Shown in pieces: positions 37,558-48,839 of a stretch of DNA of 64,000 nt (position 1 is its first letter; each line of letters begins with the position of its first letter). Origin of the DNA: Rhodamnia argentea (Eukaryota > Streptophyta > Magnoliopsida > Myrtales > Myrtaceae); NCBI RefSeq assembly GCF_020921035.1, contig NC_063154.1, positions 7,502,001 through 7,566,000 on the forward strand. Direction: 5' to 3'. A program made the translations under genes and the position numbers. Under the pieces are notes generated by a model. The model made no database searches. It saw only the letters and a list, made by a program, of their open reading frames with translations, and had not been told where the DNA came from.

Positions 37558-38035
37558 ACGTGAATGATAACCATTCTATTCCTAGAAATAATTTCTTGCT
37601 TGAAAGAGATTTTTCTATTCCTATTCCTAGACGAGTTTCTGAATAGAGAAACACGTTTGATAAAGATACAAGAATATAAATTTTTATGCTAACAACATAA
37701 AAATTCTATGGTTGCCGGTGGACAGTGGCCAGCGACTTGCGGACAGTGAACGTCGAATGGCGGTTGGCGGACTAGCCGACTCGGCTAGCAACTAGGACGT
37801 GAGAAAGAGGGAGACTGCATGCGAGAGAGAATGAGTGAGCAATAAGAAGAATTCCTTAATTCACATTTCTATTCCAAAAATAAAAAAAAGCAAAAAATGT
37901 TAACTTTCCATTTCTGTTCCAAACTTATTTTTGAAATAAATTATTGTTTCAGAAATAGAAAAATGAAATTGCGTGACCAAAAGGGTTTCTATTCCAATAG
38001 ATTTAGAAGAGAAACAAAATGTTATCATTCGCGCA
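37558..38035. mobile_element. Foldback element 4 with GC-rich core
   Basis: Left end GTGAATGATAACCATTCTAT; the right end read on the opposite strand is GCGAATGATAACATTTTGTT. Both lead into CTATTCC/GAATAG-rich arms. A GC-rich core lies at 37710-37800 (CCGGTGGACAGTGGCCAGCG). No coding content. Target duplication not resolved. Confidence 0.6.
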
Positions 38036-38376
38036 TTAAGGATGTCTTTTCTAAGTCTCTTCATCTTCTTCTTCTTTTCCCGTTTGTCATTGTACACTTT
38101 TAGCCTCACCAGTTACGACAATTAAAATCGTGATTGAATTATCAGCAAATGGTCATTAGCGTGCAAGGCTAATCACAGAATGATGTACAGGAATTACGAC
38201 CGAACAATGAACAGCTCTTACCATTTTCTTTTGAATGTATTAAAAACCAACAAAAAATGATGTTTTGTGAATGGAAGCACACAAGATTCTGTCGTGTCAC
38301 TCCATTTACTCTCACTGAAGTTACCTCCGAAGTCAACAAAGGAAGAAAATTCTGAAAACAGGAATCTGATATAAAT

Positions 38377-39640
38377 TTATACAGCTGCTGTAGTAACATC
38401 AAATGGCAGCAGCGAATTCTCGTCTGTAGTAGCTACTGGGGATCTCGATGACGAGGATGACAAGGTTGGCTTGGTAGGTATTTGCAAGGCCTCAACACTT
38501 CCTTTTAGCATGTCCATGACTGGAGTCATCGCTGGACGATCTCTTGGATCAATCTGAATGCACCACAAGCTGATTATGATAATCTTCTTCACGATTCCTC
38601 CTCATTCATGATGCCATGCGACTCGAGTTCTTCCTGAAGTTCAAGTCGTCGGTGAATCCAATGAGGAAAATATATTTTGCTAATACGGTCCACCACAACT
38701 TCAAAGGTCTTTCTCCCGCCGACCATTTCCATAACCATCATGCCGTAACTGTAGATATCCGTTTGTGAGAAACCCCTCCGATGTTCCTTATGACCAATTC
38801 AGGAGCAATGTAGCCTGCATTGCCACGTGTACCCAACATTGACACGATACTCTCTTCTCTAGGACATACCAAAATCGGAAATCTTCGGATAATAATTCTG
38901 ATCAAGAAGAACGTTGTGAGGCTTTATATCAAAATGCAAGATCCTAGCATTACAGCCTCGATGTAGGTATCCTAGCCCTTGTGCTATGCCTAGGGAGATG
39001 TAGAAAAATATCTCACAACTCTGCAGATGTGCCTCTAAAGTGTTGCTTTTGAATATGAACTTTTCCGGTGATCCATTGGGCATGAACTCTTAAACTACAG
39101 CTCCTATGCGTCCCTCAAAGCAAAAGCCCAGGAGGCTGACAAGATTGACATGAGAAGTCGTGCTTATGCTCGCAACTTTCGTTAATAAGTTCTTCTCCAC
39201 AAGTTTACAGTCTTGAAGCTTGCCTTTGTAGACATAACCATAACCTCCTTGATCCAACTTTTCCTGAAAGGAATTGGTCATCCTCTTGATATCTTTGTAG
39301 GTATGTCTCTTCGAAGAGATTAGTCCCTCGATTCACTGTGCGGCCGCGGAATGTCCTTTCTTTCCCATCATCAAAGCCATATGTTTTCTTAACAGCGGTT
39401 TCTCCCTGAAGGAATAGACTACAAGAATGACAATCGCAGTTCCAACTCCTGACGCAGCCGACTAGTGAAAAGCAAAATATTTGCAGGCAACAATTTCAGT
39501 CCATCACTTTGTTAATCTAAGGTCCTAGTGAATTTGTGAATGAGATATAATGTAGTTCTAATGGAGTACCTATTGCGACTTTCGTCGCCAAATCGCCTTG
39601 TCGCCTGTTGCAAAGGACACAAATCCTTGTCAGAAAACTT
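38377..39640 (-). pseudogene. LRK10L-type receptor kinase pseudogene (unit C), transmembrane and kinase exons only
   Basis: Same exon layout as the intact copy at 57955-60900. The short transmembrane exon (about 39640-39570) has lost one base, shifting frame. The acceptor of the kinase exon near 39459 reads GG where the other copies have AG. The kinase exon keeps GQ-like loop [52 protein letters not shown] and IDPRDRPAMTPV. It has an in-frame TAA just before EFMPNG (about 39090), loss of the VAVK lysine region, and further frameshifts through 38850-38600. No ectodomain exon is present upstream. It cannot encode a working receptor. Confidence 0.88.
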
Positions 39641-39734
39641 CCCAATCAAAAGTATGACAAAACCAGTAGGAATGCACTTTCCCACAACAGGAATGCTTTT
39701 CAACAGTCGGAGAGGACGTTATACGTATAATAGA

Positions 39735-39865
39735 ATTCGTCTTCTGGTTATACAGAACCAGAAGAGAAGGCTTCACTTTTCCTAGTCAATCGCCGGCCTT
39801 CAGTTCGAAAACGAAGAAGCGTTGGTTGACCTGTGTGGACTCACCACTTAAATATGGTGAAAATG
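39735..39865 (-). repeat. Inverted copy of the LRK10L upstream segment
   Basis: Read on the minus strand, this matches plus-strand 53845-53960 (AAAAGCTTTCA, CCATATTTAAGTGG, GGCGATTGACT, GAAAAGTGAAG) and also 56148-56200. Relative to the kinase gene it sits beside, it is therefore flipped compared with units A and B, which points to a local inversion. Confidence 0.7.
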
Positions 39866-40109
39866 AAAGCTTTTGGCCAGCGGTCGAGGAAGGACGGGCT
39901 TAGCTTGGTGCCTCCTGTGACTCCAGGTTTGGGCACCGTCTTCCCAACGAAGAGGTCCATCACCATGAAGAGCTCCATCTCCAGATATGGAGGACCTCAT
40001 TGCTAGTTCATCTCTAGATCAGCAGCCATGGCGACAATGGTCCCTCCAAGGTCAGGAAAGACAGAGCTAGCCGGATCTGGTCGAGCCGCCTCGCCGGTTA
40101 TGGATTAGC
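39866..40109 (-). other. Short coding-like stretch of unknown origin
   Basis: On the minus strand, a run around 40000-39890 reads LFMVMDLFVGKTVPKPGV then TGGTKLSPSFLDRW, with stops a short way upstream. It looks more protein-like than chance but I do not recognise it. It may be the tail end of a gene fragment caught between the LTR and the pseudogene. Confidence 0.25.
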
Positions 40110-40114
40110 TGCTT

Positions 40115-43039
40115 TGTCACGCCACGACTCTCGAGTACGCGGCATCCCTACCAAAACGCCTTCCGTCATAAAAGATAACGCCCCAGGTACGTTATTGACC
40201 GTCTATACTATAGCGCACATGCGGAAACCCGAATTCTCCCAAATCAAGAAAAAAAGTAGGGATAGAAATAAAGTCAACAACATCGGTCATATACTAGAAC
40301 AACTGTCAAGACAGTATTAAAAGCAGATGACCATTAACCCTACGGAGCTATAGTCACATACAACCCCATTCTTTGAGGCGGCTCTCTAAGACCAACAAAA
40401 AGATATAAGGGTCGGGTAGGGTTAAATTCTCATCTACTCCCAAAAATCCTCATCAGTACCTATCCAAAAGACTACGAACCCTTGAAGTCATGGTGAAGGG
40501 CCGCCGCATCACTGTGGACTCGAAATGGTTAACACGGGGTGAGATAAAAATCTCCGTGAGTTAACGTCTAAGCCCGGCTAAGGCATTGATTCGTCTAGAG
40601 AGTCCTAACAGTCAATCACATATAATATATATTTATTCCAATCACATGCAGCTCACTTGCTGGAAATCATGCATTATGCAATATTAGACATAATATACCA
40701 CACATATCAATCATGATTGTCACGTCAATCACACACGCAGACACCACACGTGGTCTAATTATTAACGGCCATCCGGCCCAATTGCACACGACCGGTGTGA
40801 CTTTACACTACGACCGGCGGGACCGGGCTTCGTCCCTTACTTCCGGCGACGGCATACGATAGCCCGTGTGACTCGTACGACCGGCACGACACGGCACTAT
40901 CAAGAATCCCCGTAGGGGCTTCGGTCCGTTACAAGCTGCGACCGGCATCCGTCAATCCGTGTAATCCGTACGACCGGCACGGCACAAATTGACGTGCATT
41001 TGACAAGTTGTATTATTCCGTACGACCGGCACGGTACAAACTTGACAAGAATAATCCATCGTATAACCACTCAAGCATACTCAGCAAGTAACCAATTTAT
41101 AATCCACATTTAGTCAAATGCTCACACGATATGCTCACACCGCAAAACTCTTGAGTAATCACACAAATGCATATGTTATCCATGCGACTTCGCATCCATA
41201 AATCAAGTGATCGAACTCCAACCAATCAATCAATTTAACTAGCCATTCGTCAGGGCATTTCATCAATTAATCCACATATATTATAATCGAGCGTAGATCA
41301 ATAATTCAATGACAAACGTTCAATCCAATGGTACGTAATTAAATCCAAATCATCAATCAGTCATACGCTCATTCTTGACCCATTATTCACTTGCGATCAA
41401 GCAATGTCAATCAATTAATCACTTATTCCATCCAAACTAGCCTCAATCAAATTAATCCAATTAATTAGGGCCATTTAACCTAAACCGGCTCTAATTAATC
41501 TACCAAAGCACCCTAGTAATCTAATTAAACTAATCCAAACATAATTAACGACTTAGCCAAGGATTAGAGGTCGACTCACCGTTAATTGCGCGAGGTTAAG
41601 CCGATGACGATCCTCCGAAAAACCCTTGGTGCGAACTTTGAGCTCGAACGGGTCGCGAACCAAAAACCTCGAACTACGGACCCAACTCCCGATTTAATTC
41701 ATCCACGGGCCTAATATAAGGCCCAACTTTGTGCCCAAATTAATTGGGCCTCAGCCCAGCTCGCGGGCCCACAGATTTGGGCTCAACAAACCCGGCCCAG
41801 CCCAAAAACAGGGCAACCAATTGCAGAAACAGTGCAGGGAACGGCTTGGGGGCTGTTCTGGGGAGTCTAGGGGCTGTGGGTGGCTTCGGGGTTGGTGGTG
41901 GAGGTGCAAGGTGGTCGGAGGGGGATTTTGGTGGCCGGTGGTGGCTCACGGTGACCGGAGGTGGCGCCGGCAGCAGCAAACAGCAGCTGCAGCAACAAAA
42001 CACAGCAGGGGAAACTGAAACAGGGGAGGAGGTCGGGGTCTGTTTCGGGGCTCCGGCGGCGACGGCACGTCGCGGGGCTGATGGAAAAAGTTTGAGGGGG
42101 TTTTAGGGAGTGTTTGGTGGCCGGAGGTGGGCGGAGAAGGGCGGCGTGACGACGGATGAGGGCTGAGCACAGAACCAGTGCTCCAGGGGCCCAAAACAGA
42201 GCGGGTTCGGTTTTGGTCTGTTCCAGCTCCTCCGGTGGCTTCGCGGTGGCTAACGGCGGTTGAAAACGGTGGCTGGAGGTCAAAGAGAGGTTGGGATGGT
42301 CGGAGGACTTGATGGTGGTGGCTACACACAGCGGAATAGGGGTGGAAAGCGGCTGCAGCACAAATTTGGTGAGAAACAGGGCAGTTCGCGGGGGTCTTTT
42401 GCAGCGGGTTTTCCGGCGTTTCCGGAGGTGCGGTGGCGGTCCGATCAGGTCGAGGAGGTTCTGGGGATGTCGTAGTATGGTGTGGTGGTCGTTTTCTGTG
42501 GTGGTTGTGGCTGAGAATGAAGAAACGAAGGGAGGAAGAAGGGCTGGAGCAAGTCGGTGGAAATGGGGGGGGAGGGGGGGGGGCTGTGTGTGCACGTGTG
42601 AGGGAAAGAGAGAGAGAGAGAGAATTCTGGAGAGATCACTAAGGGTTGAGCTGGTCTGGTGGGGTCCACTGAGTTAATAGCCTTGTCTTTTAGCTCATAA
42701 AACCCTAGGGGTATTTTCGTAATTTCGCATTTTGGCCGGGGGTATTTTGGTAATTTCACACCCTAGGTAATTCGGCCGTCCGGAAACCCGACGGTGGGTT
42801 ATTTAATCAGAACACGAGTCAAAATAGCCCGAACGAGGATTAATATGAAATTTTCTAATTCTAAGACGCAATTACTCATTTAATCGGAATTTATTCCAAT
42901 TCGAGTATTGGTCCCGGAAATTTTCGATTTGCAATTTCTAATTCCTTAACATCCGATCTTGGGCATCAAATTAAAATTTTCTAGTCGTTCCATAGACTAG
43001 ATTCCACTATTTTTATCGCCCAAAATTTAGGGTGTTACA
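40115..43039 (-). mobile_element. Solo LTR of a retrotransposon (2,925 bp)
   Basis: In minus orientation the element starts TGTAACACCC and ends GGCGTGACA (TG...CA termini). It is flanked by a perfect 5-bp direct repeat, TGCTT (40110-40114 and 43040-43044). No gag, protease, reverse transcriptase or integrase signature was found, and no second terminal copy, so a solo LTR left after recombination is the simplest reading. The first part (minus strand 43039-42600) is AT-rich. A GC-rich, low-complexity stretch with a 242-codon open frame of no recognisable content covers 42595-41867. A block with repeated ACGACCGGC motifs lies at 40780-41040. The large size fits Ty3/gypsy-type LTRs, but the superfamily is inferred. 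Confidence 0.85.
40780..41040. repeat. Dispersed ACGACCGGCACG motif array within the LTR
   Basis: Five to six copies of a GTACGACCGGCACGG-type motif start near 40790, 40810, 40874, 40937, 40968 and 41020. Spacing is irregular at about 30-60 bases. This is much more GC-rich than the neighbouring LTR sequence. Confidence 0.8.
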
Positions 43040-43109
43040 TGCTTCATCAGCAATATCTACTTGGATCCATTTTCCCTCACCATAATTTCTGCCAGATTTG
43101 TTCTGCAGC
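43040..43109 (-). other. Exon-like fragment interrupted by the LTR
   Basis: On the minus strand, an AG acceptor near 43110 opens a frame with NYGEGKWIQVDIADEA. With the LTR and one target copy removed, the frame continues into A-N-P and a TAA stop on the far side (40109-40100). This suggests the LTR landed in the last exon of a gene or gene fragment. I do not recognise the protein. Confidence 0.3.
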
Positions 43110-43114
43110 CTCTA

Positions 43115-44800
43115 AAATTAAGCGAATAAAGAACATTAACGGTGGCATAATTTCATAAGATAGCTCACTTTGTTATCATAACTTTTCAAGCGAACACTTC
43201 CTGCCATAATTCAAAAATGAAAAAAAAAAACATTCATTTTGAGTGGGATCCGCGATTTCTATTAATTGAAGATCCTACTTGGCATAATTAAATATAAAAT
43301 GTTCCAATGTGGTTATTCAAGAAAATGATATCTTTGAAAGCATGTAAAACAACATCGTTTAAGCCTTTTCCTTACCCAAATTGATGATCTAAGGCTAAAT
43401 TAGGTTTCAATCGAAAACCCTACACCCCATCTTCATTAGCAAATAAAAAAATTGCGGGTCAATGGGAACTGCTTCCGGAATTTGCAATGGAGAACAGAAA
43501 CAAGAGAAGCTGTGTGGCCTTTTCCCAATTGCAAGATTCATTGCTTGTCATCCAAGCAATATTTGTTTTCGTTCTCGTAGATATGTAGCCTAAGTAACTC
43601 AAGTGAATAATTTTTTTCAAAATTATGACACTTAAATGATCAATTAAATATATATTACCTTGCGAAAATTATGGCACTAATGATGTCGTTTTATTTTTTT
43701 TCAAAATCTAAGCTAATAAACTTTTCAGGATGACAACAATGCATTGAGGAACGTCACTTAAAATTTAATCATACATTCTGTCACTTCAAATAACTAGGTC
43801 ATCTAGGTAAACAAAAGTTACTTTGACAACCATTCTCTTCTCAGTAAAGCATGGCCTTCTGAGTGGATTTCAGTCCATTGACCATTTAAAATTATTTTTT
43901 TAGGGCAACGATGCTGGCCTCTTGAGTGGATTTCAGTACAGCCCTAATCAATTATCCTGACGCAATCTTACACCTTTGCGTGAAATTTCTTTCGGCCACT
44001 TATCGCTTGAAAATTTTTAGATGTCAATCTAGTCGTGACCAATCGTCCTAAATGTCACCTCCGGCTATATGGCGTGCACAAAACAACGTTGTTTTATTTT
44101 TGTTTTCGTTTGTTCACCTTCATCTTCGAAAAATATCTACAGCTGGACGAACTTCATTGCAATGTAGATCCTCATCTTGCTCGTCATGATCCCATGCAGC
44201 TCGACAAACAATGTTGAGGACCGGTATTGAGATTGTAGAAGTAACAGGGAGAAGAAAATGACACGAGGTATGGCATAGGGCTGTGCTTCGATCGTGAGCA
44301 CCGGGTGCAATGTGCACCTCGCTAGTGTAGTTAGAGTTTCCTCTGGCTCTGACACCAAGTTAAGTACAATGTGGACGATAGAATTGTGAAATTTTTTATA
44401 TATTTCTCTATGTTTCATAATGAAGAGTACATGAATTAGGGTCTATGTTATCATCACGTTTAGAAATCCTCTTTTCGGAGGAAGTAAGTCCCCCCCCTAA
44501 AGGCACATGTAAACACTGCAACATTCCGCGTACTTTAGACTGAACAGCAAGACGATTGGCATGAAAAATTAGAGGTAGAAAATCAAGAGAAGAGACCAAC
44601 ACAGATCTGCAACTTCCTGTTCGTTTTTATCGCCGTGTTGCCACACTCAAAAGACATGAACAAAAGACATATCAACAGTATATACCATTTGTTTGACTGC
44701 AACTGATGCAAAGTTAAAGTAAACAATTGTGTGAGTAGCTCAAACAAGACGTGGGAAACCGTGAACATATGTCGGAACAGGTACCGACGATCAACAAGAT
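43115..44800. other. Intergenic DNA, no gene seen
   Basis: AT-rich, without codon structure or recognisable similarity. The near-repeat GTGGATTTCAGTNCA appears at about 43862 and 43926 in two short, similar blocks. Confidence 0.55.
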
Positions 44801-44814
44801 CCTTCATCCATAGA

Positions 44815-45150
44815 ATAAAGTGCATAGGCTAAGCCCGTCAATCACCTCCTCCACGACTAAGGCCACTTTCCCTATGCTTACTCGAGCTTCATCTCTGTTG
44901 TCCCTATCCCTAACCCGACGTGGGAAACGCGAACATCCGTCAATCACCTCCTTCACAACTTTGGCCGCCTTCCCCATGCTTGCTCGACCTTCATCTCTTC
45001 TTTCCCTATCCCTGCACGATGTGCGAAATGCGAACATATGTCGGACCAGGTACCGCGCCCGTCAATCAACTCCTTCACGACTTTGGCTGCTCTCCTCGCG
45101 CTTACTCGAACTTCATCTCCGCTGTCCCTATCTTGAATGGACACATCAAC
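44815..45150 (-). repeat. Tandem triplication of the GlyRS C-terminal segment
   Basis: Three degenerate copies of one coding segment follow each other on the minus strand: RDSGDEVRVSARRAAKVVKE (about 45130-45060), RRDEGRASMGKAAKVVKEV (about 45010-44945), and NRDEARVSIGKVALVVEEV (about 44900-44835). Each ends with a version of LIDG/VIDG. They come from the anticodon-binding domain. Confidence 0.85.
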
Positions 45151-46413
45151 TTCTGAATCGACGGCGATTACAAAGGGCACGCCAAGCTCATCGGTATTCC
45201 CCATGGAGTCGCGTGTGAACAGAGCCAGGGCACAGTAGCAGGTGATCATCCATTGGTGCTTTCACCAAGGATAAGAAGATAAATCTCAATCCAAATATAC
45301 AGCTCCAAAACAAAACAAGTTCTCGTACACGATATTTGTGTATCACTCAGATCTGCAAACCTGACACGAACCTTAGAAATTTCCACAAATCATAGCTCAG
45401 ATTTTAACAAGAAAAAGAAATGGAAGATGCCAATTCATTCTGGAGCTGACACTAGCATTAGGATAAAACAACTCCATCTCAGAAAAACGAGCATTCAAAC
45501 CCCTCTAGAAAATCTTGCCTTACATCGTGAACAGGAACAAAAAAGAAGGATCAACATATATCTCTGTTTTAAGAAAGAAAACGGAAAAAGATAAAAGATG
45601 TCCATCAACCTTTGGAGCCGATCCTAGCATGATAAATGACTACAATTTCAAGGAAACATGCGTTAACACCCCTTGATAAAATCCCCTTCTATGGTGAGTA
45701 AAGAAAAGAGAGTGACCAAGATATAAGCTTCATGTAAATTTTGACAAAGGAAACTTATTTTCATGCAATACATTAAGAAACTAAATTCTATATTGGATAA
45801 GTACCTGTGATGGAACTCCTGTGAGAAACACCAGCATCAGTCAGTGATTTGCTAATAAGTTGAACTTCTTTCTCATACTCTGGCTTCTTTCTTAATGGGA
45901 AAACAGCACATTGGAAAGGTGCCACAAGTGGAGGGAAGCGGAACACATTTACTTGTTCATCCCCCGCTTTGCTGCGACTTGTATAGAAAGAATGCTAAAA
46001 AAGGCAGTGTATTATGCATTCAATGCCGAAAGACGGTTCAATAACAGATGGTGTAAAAACCCTCTTCTGTTCCCTCATCCTCTTCTTAGAAATATCGACC
46101 ATGTTATCCTTGATTGTTACTGTCCTCCCCAATGTGCGTACAGGAAATACAGCCTCCCCTTTGGATATTAAAGCAGCCTTCATCTCCAAAGCTTCCAATT
46201 CACTCATTGCCTGGTATTAACAAGACAAGTGCAAGCATAGTGTAAAGCCACAGATTCCGAATATACTTAACGAAAGACCCAAAGCCAAGGAACCTCCAGC
46301 ATATATCAAAAGAGATTCACCCACCATCTTTTGATTTCCCTCAAAGGCATGACCTAGTTCCTTCTCGTTTGGAACAATGACCAATCTCTGCATTCATACT
46401 TCAATTAGTTAAT

Positions 46414-46891
46414 CATGATAACAAACTCAAGCATTCACAAATAAAGGACAGAAACCTGCTCCATGTACTCCAAGAATGGCTAGCAAAATTAACTAGTCTG
46501 AAGAATTACCACCACTTTTACGGTTTGAGTAATTTTTCCCTTGTTACAAAGAGCAAGTTCATTTTTCTCCTGTCAAATGATAACAAACTCAAGCATTCAT
46601 AAATAAAGGGCAGGAACTTGCTCCATCCACTCCAAGAACAGCTAGCAAAATTAACTAGTATGAAGAATTACCATCACTTCTATGGTTTGAGTAAGTTTTC
46701 TATTGTCAAGAAGAGCAACTCCACTTTCCCCCTGTCAAATGATAACAAACTCAAGTATTCACAAATGAAGGCAGAAACCTGCTCCATGTACTCCAAGAGT
46801 AGCTAGCAAAATTAATTAGTTCGAAGAATTACCACTTCTTCTCTGGTTTCAGTAAGTTTTTCATTGTCAAGAAGAGCAACCCCACTTTTCT
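46414..46891 (-). repeat. Three tandem copies of one GlyRS exon plus intron (about 160-bp unit)
   Basis: Copies at 46414-46568, 46569-46730 and 46731-46891. Each contains, on the minus strand, an AG acceptor, a short coding block (SGVALLDNEKLTETREEV-like, matching the segment after YDLRAHSDKSG in GlyRS), and the same intron sequence with GCTAGC, TTGGAGTACATGGAGCAGG and GAGTTTGTTATCATTTGACAG. Exon and flanking intron were duplicated together. Confidence 0.9.
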
Positions 46892-48839
46892 CCTGTCAAA
46901 TGATACAATCATCACTCCAAAAGACTCGAGAGGACCATATGCTAAAATCAATTTCACTTATTGAGACAACAAAAGATGCATATCTTTCTTTCAGTTTCCA
47001 AAAAAAAAAAAGAAAAGTACTTGGAAGAACGCAACATAACTCTTACCATATGTGCTTGTAAATCATATGCTGGCCTATCTGCAATTTCAACACACTCAAT
47101 CCAACCGTAGGAACACTCAATTTCAGCAACCCAACAATCTGCTGCACAGGGAGCCCTTTCATTCCGAAGACGCTGCCTAAACCGCAAGCGATCCTCTTCT
47201 ATGCCAAGGCGAGTTAAAAATAAAAAGACTCTGCCAATAAAGTAGCCGAGAGTCTCATTGTTAACAGTTCCCTAAAATTAAAAATCGAAATTTGGGAGAC
47301 TCAAAGTGAATAAGTTGGGGTAAGAAAAATTAAGTCCAAAAGATGATTCAAGCTAACCTCTGAAACTGCTTCACCAAGCTGTCTTTTAATCGAATATTGG
47401 CCTGACATTTGTCGTTCCCTTGGGAACACAAAAGTTTCCACATCTGCAACTGCAGAAAACTTACCATGGGGTTTTATCTTCCGGATCGACAAAATGCTGG
47501 ATCTCAGCGACAGTGGACTCCTGGACCATCACAAGACGACGGGAAGGAGAAATCTACACGTGTTAACAGCATTATAATCAATCGTAGATTAAAAATACAA
47601 GGGCCCGGTGAAGATAATGACACTATCTCTAATACAGCAGTGGAGATCACGTCTTAAGCAAAGTCAAATCTTACTTAAGACAATTTATGCTATGGTATGG
47701 TATATCAGGGCAGAAATCACGCATAAAACCCAAGCATGTGGACATGCAAGATCTAGGATGATCAGATGACGCACAACCTCTTCTCTGAAAGCCTGACCAA
47801 TATGAGCTATAGCACGGGGGAGCCTATGGTTGTCATACTTAAATCGGGATTTGAAACGGGCAAAATTGCCTTGTGCAGTTTCAACTTTCACGTCGTCGCT
47901 CCTACGGCTACAGTAGATTGGGGAAGAAGAAAAATGAAAAAACCACACTAAATTTACTGAAGACGTAAAACCAAAAGCTAACAATTCTCAAAAGGAAGTT
48001 AATTAGGTTCGACTTTACCATTAGCATGACAGTGTGACATCCATGGGTGGTATTACTTACTCAGCTTGAAAACCAGATGGACCTAGGCGTTTCCAACTTC
48101 AACTTGAACGAGTAGAGACAGGAGAGAGGATTTTTGGTGTTTGGAGCAGTGATACGGTATTCTTTTATCTTGGCAGCCAATTCATCGTTAGAGAGGGAAT
48201 ACAACATCGCAAGTACTTGCTCGAGTTCCGCAGCCTTCTTCGCACTAATGCTCGAATCCTACAGAAATCTCTGAGCGAGATGGTCAGCTCGATAGACAGT
48301 CCCAGTTTTCTCATCATTAACCATGGGAACCGTGTTGTCCCCCCGACGACGACCTGGATTGGCATGGGGCAAGGGGACTGCCCGCATGCTGTCCTCGAGA
48401 GCAAAATGCTGATAGCAGAATTTAAAAAAATATTAACGGAGCAGACAACCCCTAGTTCAAATACTATTGGCTAAAGCATCTCATCTCAACTCGTGTTCCA
48501 TGACTAACCCGATCCCATAACTTCAAGAGGTTCTCCTTGATGTCATAGCCGAGCAGGCCGTAGTCATAGATCGCGTGGATTCTCCGGTACCTCTGGGACG
48601 GAATGCAGGACCAGCCGCCCTCCAGCAGCGCCTTGAGCAACGTTTCACGGAACGCCTCCCTCGTGAGGTCGCCGTCGCCGGCGAGGACTTTGCGGGGCGA
48701 GTAATCGGCGCGGTCCATCGCCGGGAGTGGAGGTCGGGGGAGTCGGGGAGAGAGAGAGAGAGGGAGTGCGCGGGAGAGAGAGATGGAGAATTAAGAGGCA
48801 AGTTTTTTTATTTTTGGTCAGAAGAGAGAGGGGACCCGG

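Larger units (their letters stand above)
44815..48718 (-). pseudogene. Glycyl-tRNA synthetase pseudogene (intron-containing, with exon duplications)
   Basis: Minus-strand exons line up in order with plant GlyRS: 48718-48509 (REAFRETLLKALLEGG, YDYGLLGYDIK); about 48410-48060 (NDEKTGTVYRADHL, KKAAELEQVLA, IKEYRITAPNTKNPLS); 47890-47760 (AIAHIGQAFREE); 47560-47350 (FVDPEDK, FPRERQMSGQ); 47271-47045 (RLRFRQRL, AADCWVAEIECSYGWIECV); 46385-46325 (RLVIVPNEKELGHAFEGNQK); 46210-45810 (KRVFTPSVIEPSFGI, RSKAGDEQVNVFRFPPLVAP); 45220-45060 (DELGVPFVIAVDS). The usual N-terminal WHEP-type region is absent. Lesions: a TAG at 45995-45997 replacing the Glu of LFEHSFYT; a TAG after DHLAQRFL; a one-base shift near 47470; tandem exon copies. 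Introns are retained, so it arose by DNA duplication, not retroposition. Confidence 0.9.
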
